Part shown: positions 58,224 through 64,000 of the stretch, piece after piece
How the letters are laid out: the number at the start of each line of letters is the position of its first letter
Numbering within the stretch: the stretch's first letter is position 1
NCBI GenBank assembly: GCA_000507305.1
Contig: DF240459.1
Location: 1 to 64,000 of the forward strand
Reading direction: 5' to 3'
Source of the DNA: Breviolum minutum Mf 1.05b.01
Taxonomy: Eukaryota; Sar; Dinophyceae; Suessiales; Symbiodiniaceae
DNA: 64,000 nucleotides
Notes under the pieces: generated by a model
What the model was told of the DNA's origin: nothing
Databases searched by the model: none
Seen by the model: only the letters and a program-made list of their open reading frames with translations
Position numbers and translations under genes: made by a program

Positions 58224-58793
58224 TCAGGCGCCAGAGGTGCTACCTTCTCCCTGGGCCCGGAACTCGCGGCGGATCTCTGAGACGGTTCGACCGGTAAGGC
58301 GTGCCAATTCCTCGAAGGTGATCGCGATGTCCGCCTCCTCCTCGACGAGCTGGCCGGATTCTGTTCCCCAGGCCGTGATCGAGAACGCCGTCTCCTCCTC
58401 TGCGGCATTGTTCGGGAGGTGGATCTGGCGATATGCCTCGTGTCCGTCTGCGTAGGTGACCCCGTCAACCTGACACAGAGGACAAACACGATGCTCACTG
58501 TCACAACCTTGGCAAACTGCAAGAAAACTGCCAGACTCGCCGCACCGTTTGTAGCAGCCTTCACACCACGAAGCCGTAGGAAGACCGCAAAGTGTACAGC
58601 CAATCCCTGAAATTGCTGTAGGGACTTCCCCGGTCTCTTGCAAAGCAGCAATGTGGAATGCTGCTCGGGCCGTGACGCAATCCCTGCGTTCACCAACCCC
58701 CAAGCTAAGAGGATCCCGCACAGGGTGATCTCTCTTCCAACGTCCAGCCAAAGTGCGCCACAGATCAAGTGGGGTAGGCTGGATGGTTGGCAT
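58224..58793 (-). CDS. Retroelement ORF1, Cys-rich zinc-binding protein
   Basis: ATG at 58793 is preferred because it is the first ATG after the relict leader; the stop is TGA at 58224-58226, giving 189 residues. A central cluster CTLCGLPTASWCEGCYKRC and then CQGCDSEHRVCPLC gives four CxxC pairs or near-pairs, like a cross-brace zinc fold of the MYND or B-box type. The C-terminus is acidic and then helical (ITFEELARLTGRTVSEIRR), resembling a small DNA-binding helix-turn-helix segment. It probably binds nucleic acid or protein. The stop lies seven bases before the ORF2 ATG, which suggests termination-reinitiation or a frameshift fusion. Similarity to known families was not checked. Confidence 0.7.
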   Translation of the reverse strand: MPTIQPTPLDLWRTLAGRWKRDHPVRDPLSLGVGERRDCVTARAAFHIAALQETGEVPTAISGIGCTLCGLPTASWCEGCYKRCGESGSFLAVCQGCDSEHRVCPLCQVDGVTYADGHEAYRQIHLPNNAAEEETAFSITAWGTESGQLVEEEADIAITFEELARLTGRTVSEIRREFRAQGEGSTSGA

Positions 58794-58816
58794 CACAAAG
58801 GGGGAAACAAAATCAA

Positions 58817-58857
58817 AGATATCAAATCTTGAGCCAAAATGTCAAGATTTGATATCT
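58817..58857 (-). repeat. Perfect 16-bp hairpin at retroelement 5' end
   Basis: The arm 58817-58832 is the exact reverse complement of 58842-58857, with a nine-base loop at 58833-58841. It overlaps the relict leader and lies 24 bases upstream of the ORF1 ATG. It may be the element's terminal inverted structure or the scar of self-primed second-strand synthesis. Confidence 0.95.
58828..58841 (-). other. Relict dinoflagellate spliced leader (14 nt)
   Basis: The minus strand reads CATTTTGGCTCAAG, identical to the last 14 of the 22 bases of the conserved dinoflagellate spliced leader. It stands 34 bases before the ORF1 start, where a trans-spliced mRNA would carry its leader. This means the element, or an ancestor, was copied from a trans-spliced transcript. 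A chance 14-base match in this window is improbable and its position makes it more so. Confidence 0.85.
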
Positions 58858-58869
58858 AAGTGTTGAGTA

Positions 58870-60180
58870 TGTTTCAAATCACATGGAGACTCCTACCCAA
58901 CCATCCATACTACCATGTTAGATAAATATGCTTGGCCCTGCAGAATGCTCTCTGTGATCCATTCTTTGCTCCCAGAGACATAGACTGACATAAATCCAAA
59001 ACCTTTTCATTGCCACAGCTCAGGCAAATCCAAAAAAAATCCACTCTCCGGGCATTCCAACCGTGCTGGTTGCACCTAGAATGGCGCCATGGATGATTGT
59101 TCAAACTGTTTGTGGGATGGCTTTTCTTCAGCCTTTCCGGGGGAGATACCCATGGGTTGCCCAAGGATAAAGGGCTGGGGGTAAATGAAAACTGTGTTTC
59201 ATAAGTTTCATACGTGATTTGCTGCAGAACGCCCGTGCTAGCACAAGTAGGAAGGAGGCCGCCAAAAAAATCATCATGAATCATGAGGGTGGAACATAGC
59301 GTGCTGATTCATGGGTTGACTTTACATCACTTTGCCATGCAATCTACATAATATCAGAACATTGGACATGAGTTTCAGCCAAAATAGTACGGCGAAAGGA
59401 CATGGCCAAACAGTATTGCAGTGTAGGAGGTTTGGTGAACCCTACAGCCCTCTTCCAATTACATTCATGATCTTTCCTGATAACATAATGATGTCCCACG
59501 CTCACAAGCTTTCTTCTTGCAGGCTAGCATCCAAAAATGCGCATGGTGCGACATTCACCATCAGAAGTTGACATTGAATAGTTTGCTTTGTGTGTATTTC
59601 TTTTGCACGCATTTCTAGAAGTGCTGTGTTTATGAGCTAAAATGAACAGAACGGTCATTTTGCGAGCAACTGCTGAAGTTTGGTTGCTGTCTCTAGCTGA
59701 GTCTCAGTGGTGATCTGTTTGCTTTTGAACTTCATGTCATAGAACGATGTGACATGATGTGACTGGTGGATACTGGTGGGTGATAGTGTACCTCTACTGC
59801 TGGGTGTATCATCCCGGTAGGCATGTGGCATGAAGCCTTTAAGCCTTAAGCCTTGAAATCTACGGCCAGATCTGAAACAATTCACACAAACTCAATGACA
59901 TGGACCCATGGACCCATGCAACTTTTTGTGCATAAGAAAGATGAGGTTGTGCACAGAACGTCTCATCTAGAACCTTAAAACTAGATCACTAGGGTTCCTT
60001 TCAGGATTTCTAGCTGCAATAAATCAAGAAGATTCTGCGTCAAACCAATCAGGACATCCCTCGGCTTCCCCTTTCTAAACAAATCTAAACAAGACACAAC
60101 CTGATGGATTTTTCCAGAGGTGTTCAATATGTTCAATGGTTTCAGACTCTGGAATTGTCCTGAAAATGTCTCATGCAAAT
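58870..60180. other. Low-coding stretch right of the retroelement
   Basis: A minus-strand frame at 58910-59284 is open for 124 codons, but its composition does not persuade me. No other exon is supported. It is probably intergenic or intron. Confidence 0.35.
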
Positions 60181-60181
60181 G

Positions 60182-60477
60182 TCAGCCTGAAATGCCCAGC
60201 ACATTGATGATCCACCCTCCGAGTTTTTTTCTTGAAGTGAGCACAGCTTTCACTGGCCGTTCATCTTTGTGAACCTTTGATGACCTCGGGGTAGCAAAAA
60301 TCAGGTCTCTTGATTTGAAACCGCGCTGAGACTGTTGATCCGTTGGTTCTTGCATGTTGGATTTTGCATCACAGGCTTTGAATCGTTCCCATCTCCTATC
60401 TCTATTCCGCGAGAGCGATGTTGCGCTTTCAGTCTTTCTGCAGTCACTGCAGTCTGCTTGAATCTGCCTGACTTCTC
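60182..60477 (-). CDS. Probable last exon of an unknown basic protein
   Basis: After GAAGTCAG the minus-strand frame reads QIQADCSDCRKTESATSLSR, a basic stretch with NRDRRWERFKACDAKSNMQE, then DLIFATPRSSKVHKDERPVK, and ends WIINVLGISG and stop at 60182. It is open for about 98 codons. No family is recognised. Confidence 0.45.
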
Positions 60478-61281
60478 TCAAGAACTAAAATCTACATACA
60501 TTTAGCAAAGTTTTCACAGGTCTTCATGCAGTACGTCTTTTTGTCACAGTCCTCCCTAGATCTTTTCTCCTAGTTCTCCCGCAGAAGATAGCAGCTCATT
60601 TCGGGGCAAACACATTGCGAGAAGTCTCTACACGGGTGGTGTGACAGTCTGTGACATTGTGACACCAAGGCCCAGAACCTGAGACCTGAGAGATCTCGTT
60701 TTTCTCATTTGATTTTCATTTGAGGCGTGCTGCTCTACAAGGGAATTGACAAAACATCTTCCACAAGTCTCTCAGTTTGAGTTATGCTTGCCCTGCTGGA
60801 AGAGTCCAGCATCGCACAGCGTCCAGCAAGCCATTTTGGTGGCTGGAGATAACCGTGTCTTGTGCAAAGCTTGTCAACTGACATGTTTGAAATCTTTGAA
60901 GTCGTTGAAATGGATTTTGTGCACGTGCAGGCTGAAGACTGTACCGGCACTTGTTGGCATTCACAATATAGAGACTAACATAGACATGTGTGTACATAGT
61001 GTACATATAATATATCCATATATCATTATATACGTATATGTACTGCCATTGATTGCTGTCTATGTATATATCTACACATCATATTGTTTATATTGTCGGT
61101 GTGAGTTTTGAGGTTCCGCTTCATTTCCATGCCACACTCTGTAGCATTGCCCGCACCGTCCTGGGGGAAAAGGGGTGCTAATCCTGCTTTCATGCACCGC
61201 AAGGACAAACTTTGGCCAAAATGCCTTTGAAACAGCAGCAAGGAGCCGCTGCTTTTGAAGAATGTACCACTTGCATATCAC

Positions 61282-61609
61282 CAGCGGGCCGAAAACCATG
61301 GAACTCCACCACGCCCCCAGCGCGCATGCCGGCTTGCCAGAAGGTTAAGTCTGGATGATCATCTGCCTTCCATACCCGTTTGCCATACTTGAAGTAATAG
61401 CCGCTCAGAAGCTCGTTGTAGTCCTCCCCATTATTATCCCTTTGCACAGATAAGAGACCAACAGTTCGGCCAAAGTGCCACACAGAAGTTTCCAAAGATG
61501 CCACCTTTGCGGTGGCAGTATTGAGGTTTTCCTTACTCACCAGTTTCGCGACGATGGCAAATCCACGAGGATTGATGGGTGTTCGAGGTGGGGAATAGGA
61601 CATGCACCT
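61282..61609 (-). CDS. Exon of an unknown protein
   Basis: A 328-base minus-strand exon starts after TTGACAG and ends at CTG|GTGATA. It reads CMSYSPPRTPINPRGFAIVA, then VSKENLNTATAKVASLETSV, RTVGLLSVQRDNNGEDYNEL and KYGKRVWKADDHPDLTFWQA. The clean splice edges and balanced composition make it a strong exon. An internal ATG at 61603 could be a start. No family is recognised; it is not related to uS19 downstream. Confidence 0.6.
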
Positions 61610-61619
61610 GTCAAAATGG

Positions 61620-62920
61620 CCGCCTGCAGCCAGTCACGAAAAGAATGACCAGCTTGGAATCACCTTGAACCCTAAATGGCCACAAAATGCCACAACTATA
61701 TCGCATAATGAGATAATATCTATATAATATTTAATATTCAATTACGTATATTTGCAGTACTACTTTTGCAGTATACTTCCAGAATGCCTTGACACAATGC
61801 GCTTCCTACATATATTTCTACCTGGATTCCGAGCACTTGTCTGCATGCAATGCAGAGCTGAAGGATAGCCTATCCAAAGAACGAAGTGAATGACGTTTCT
61901 CATCAGGCTGTGACAATCAGTGGTGCCGTGATTCCTACATTGGAACGTAGGTGCCTGAAAAAAATGCTTTCCACTTGTCATCAATGATGCAGAGCCTAAA
62001 AGTCATGAAGGATGGAAGAAATATCTACCCATAATTATCCACTATCCATCCACATCTATTGACTATCCACAATATCTATCCGCCTTCTCAATTGGCAGTT
62101 TCCAAAAATCAGCGTCCCCCAAATGGTTCCCTTTACTTCTATGTCTCTATGTTGCAATTTCAGACAAATCATTCCGGAGGACATTCAGGGAAATCATGTC
62201 AGAAAACGAATTGTGTCCAGTGTCAAAAGCGCTTCAGGAAGTCCTTATCCTTTGGGCAATGGAAATGTCAGCAGGTTAGCAATGTGCTAGAGTTAGAGTG
62301 GTGCTGTTGATGCTAGTGATGTTCATGATGCTAGTTGTAGGTCAACATGGCTGCCACCAGGATCGCTCAGAATCAAACGTACGAGTACCACGGTCAGCGT
62401 GAAGTTGGGTCTCACCTAGCAGACAAGAAAAACGTTCCGCGGAGCATCATCAGGCACCATCACTATCCATGATGTGCCAACGCCTAAAGAGAAAGAATGT
62501 ATATATAATACATAACAAATCAAGAATCATGAAATCTCATGCCAATTCGGCTATGGCTAAGTGAACTCGCGTGATCAGATTTGAAGAATGACAACAACAC
62601 TGACGACGACGAATAAACAGATGTCATGTTTGACAGTGAGAGGGCACCTCAGAATGTGGTCTTCCATTTCATGGTCTTCCATTCCAGAACCTGCAATGTG
62701 CCCAAAGTTTCAAGCAATTAATAAAAACATATAAAAACATTGACAAATCACGGTGGTCGACTCCATGGTTCGTATTTTGAGATTCAACATGAGTCCATAC
62801 ATGAGTCTGAAAGTTTCGCCGAAATGCTGGGAGCTTCACTGATCAATCAGTAGCAAATCAAATGAGATGCAACTTGCATTTTTTGTCAACTTCTCCCCGC
62901 AGCCAGATCTTTCGGTGCTG
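61620..62920. other. Intergenic or intron sequence
   Basis: I see no defensible exon. The stretch is AT-rich with short TATATAATA runs near 61715 and 62500. Confidence 0.4.
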
Positions 62921-62930
62921 AGCAATGCTC

Positions 62931-63736
62931 TCACTTCAGCGGCACGAACTGCGAGTTCTTGCTCATCATGCCCGCGCGACCATGCTTGATGGGCTTGTAG
63001 GTGATGGAGAACTCACCCAAGTAGTGGCCGATCATCTCCTCACAAACATGAAGCCAGAGCAGTTTTCTTCTTAGATTACTATAGACATGAGCTAAAAAGT
63101 TGTGCGTTTTTCCTACGGCACAATGCCCATGTTTGGATTTTGTCTCAGGCTTCCACAGGCTTAATCTCCACAGTGATGTACTGCTTGCCGTTGTACACGC
63201 CCACCACGCTGCCTCAACAGGCACGAAATCAACCAAATCGAAGCATGAAACGAGCGTGGCACCACAAAAAGCACACAACCATGAGCAAGTCTGCAAATCA
63301 AAGCAAACTGCAGACCAAGGGTCCAATCATCTCTGGCCTCGGGTTGTTTTGAAAGGATCCTAGTCCGAGTCATGTAAGCACTTTTGAGCCCTCTTGTCTT
63401 GATCCCTGTTTCATTTATAGTGTATATTTCCAATAGGCATCAATATGCAGTAGTTTGTCAAAAAGAATGCTTGCGACCGTTGAATATTCCCAGGCAAGAT
63501 CTCCATTGCATGTGTCTGGCTTCTGAAAAGCAGGGAAAAGGTCAGGCTGAATCTGCAGAATCCCCCAACCCAAAGTGGTATTATCTTAACTTCAAGGACG
63601 TCAAGGCCACTCATACTATAGGGAATCACTTCACTGATCGCCGCGCACGGTCTTCGTCAAGCTACACGATGACCATGTTGCGCAGGTGCGTCTTGACTGC
63701 CTCTGGCTTCTCACCATAAGCGGTTTCGCGCTTAGC
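62931..63736 (-). CDS. RPS15: Ribosomal protein uS19 (RPS15), 3' part
   Basis: This is the cytosolic small-subunit protein uS19, placed in the 40S head near the decoding region. Four minus-strand exons join in frame. Exon 63666-63736 reads [21 protein letters not shown] 14-base microexon at 63325-63338 supplies VPEMI. Exon 63157-63212 reads [18 protein letters not shown]. Exon 62931-63038 reads [20 protein letters not shown] and ends NSQFVPLK and stop. The protein matches the eukaryotic family without a gap, including [17 protein letters not shown]. Donors are GT after 63666, GA after the microexon, and GT after 63157; acceptors are AG|G. The first two-thirds of the protein lie beyond the right edge or in exons not identified. 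Confidence 0.93.
63325..63338 (-). CDS. RPS15: 14-nt microexon of RPS15
   Basis: The minus strand reads GCCAGAGATGATTG between CGAG and GACCC. With GT from the previous exon and GC from the next it completes the invariant VPEMIG of uS19. Without it the protein would lose these residues and shift frame. Confidence 0.85.
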
Positions 63737-64000
63737 CTGTCGTTGCTACTGTCCAGTCCCAATCAGGGAACCATTGGCATCTGAAATATCATGAAATATC
63801 TCCATCTGTTTCGAATTGATCTCATCAGAGCAGCTCTTGGTTTGCCAAATTCTTATCTGTTCCCAAGGCTCTTTTGGGGATCAGAACCAAGAATGCCCGA
63901 AATCACATCATGTCACATCATGGGGCGGGTCTCCTCAACACTTCTTCAAATGAATGACTTCTGTACTCTGAAAAGTCTCCATGACATCAGACTCCTGTAA

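Larger units (their letters stand above)
50999..58858 (-). mobile_element. DIRS-like retroelement with DNA methyltransferase
   Basis: About 7.9 kb on the minus strand, with far higher G+C and denser coding than its flanks. In element order it holds a relict spliced leader and hairpin, a Cys-rich ORF1, a tyrosine-recombinase ORF2, a gag-like segment with a CCCH zinc finger, a C5-cytosine methyltransferase, a reverse transcriptase and an RNase H. Recombinase plus RT/RNase H without an integrase points to the DIRS superfamily. The gag-to-RNase H region reads as one polyprotein interrupted by stops and frame changes, so this copy is dead. Ends are inferred from the leader (right) and the last RNase H stop (left); no long terminal repeats or certain target duplication are seen. 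Two adjoining elements cannot be excluded. Confidence 0.8.

Noticed and set aside
58768-58768. Start of the recombinase frame at 58768 (809 residues)
   Set aside because: The codon there is TTG, and the first 184 residues overlap ORF1 and look like its shadow; ATG at 58216 is preferred.
50999-58858. Intact, active retrotransposon
   Set aside because: Several stops and frame changes interrupt the gag-to-RNase H region.
1-64000. CRISPR array, bacterial operons, prophage
   Set aside because: No spacer-repeat pattern, no Shine-Dalgarno-linked genes; the spliced exons, uS19 of eukaryotic type and spliced-leader remnant show a eukaryotic nuclear genome.

Overview
This window looks like nuclear DNA of a dinoflagellate, most likely a Symbiodiniaceae-type alga. 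Four things point that way. (1) Coding sequence comes as many short exons, often 40-160 bases, split by long AT-rich introns. (2) Several introns that can be fixed by reading frame use GC or GA instead of GT at the donor, with AG|G acceptors. (3) Almost every convincing exon lies on the minus strand, as expected of unidirectional dinoflagellate gene clusters. (4) A 14-base remnant of the dinoflagellate spliced leader sits at the 5' end of a retroelement at 58.8 kb. No long bacterial-style genes, operons, rRNA or CRISPR are present.

Layout, left to right; genes read right to left. 0-5.5 kb: 3' part of a coiled-coil gene that runs off the left edge. Its last 2.1 kb is a tandem array of at least twelve exon+intron units with a ~170-base period. 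7-24 kb: scattered minus-strand exon-like blocks of unknown function, including a long Ser/Pro-rich exon with a possible PP1-docking motif, separated by repeats and non-coding DNA. 24.7-26.9 kb: an RBR-type (RING-IBR-RING) ubiquitin ligase with four frame-compatible exons. 27.5-35.9 kb: many unassigned exons and one PUB-like exon. 36.9-39.5 kb: an EngB/YihA-type GTPase whose exons join in frame through G1, G3 and G4. 41.2-44.0 kb: a J-domain protein whose J domain joins in frame across four exons, with HPN in place of HPD. 45-50.4 kb: further exons, a small two-helix membrane protein, and two inverted repeats, one a perfect 45-bp hairpin.

51.0-58.9 kb: a decayed minus-strand retroelement. In its own 5'-3' order it has a relict spliced leader inside a hairpin, a Cys-rich ORF1, a tyrosine-recombinase ORF2, and then a broken gag-like / C5-cytosine DNA methyltransferase / reverse transcriptase / RNase H polyprotein. 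DNA methyltransferases captured by dinoflagellate retrotransposons have been reported before; the relict leader in a snap-back hairpin and the ORF order of this copy deserve attention. 60-64 kb: unassigned exons and the 3' part of the ribosomal protein uS19 (RPS15) gene, which uses a 14-base microexon and runs off the right edge.

Exon boundaries were set by eye from frame, splice dinucleotides and protein family match. Genes without a recognised family are given as exon-like blocks, and how they join is unknown.
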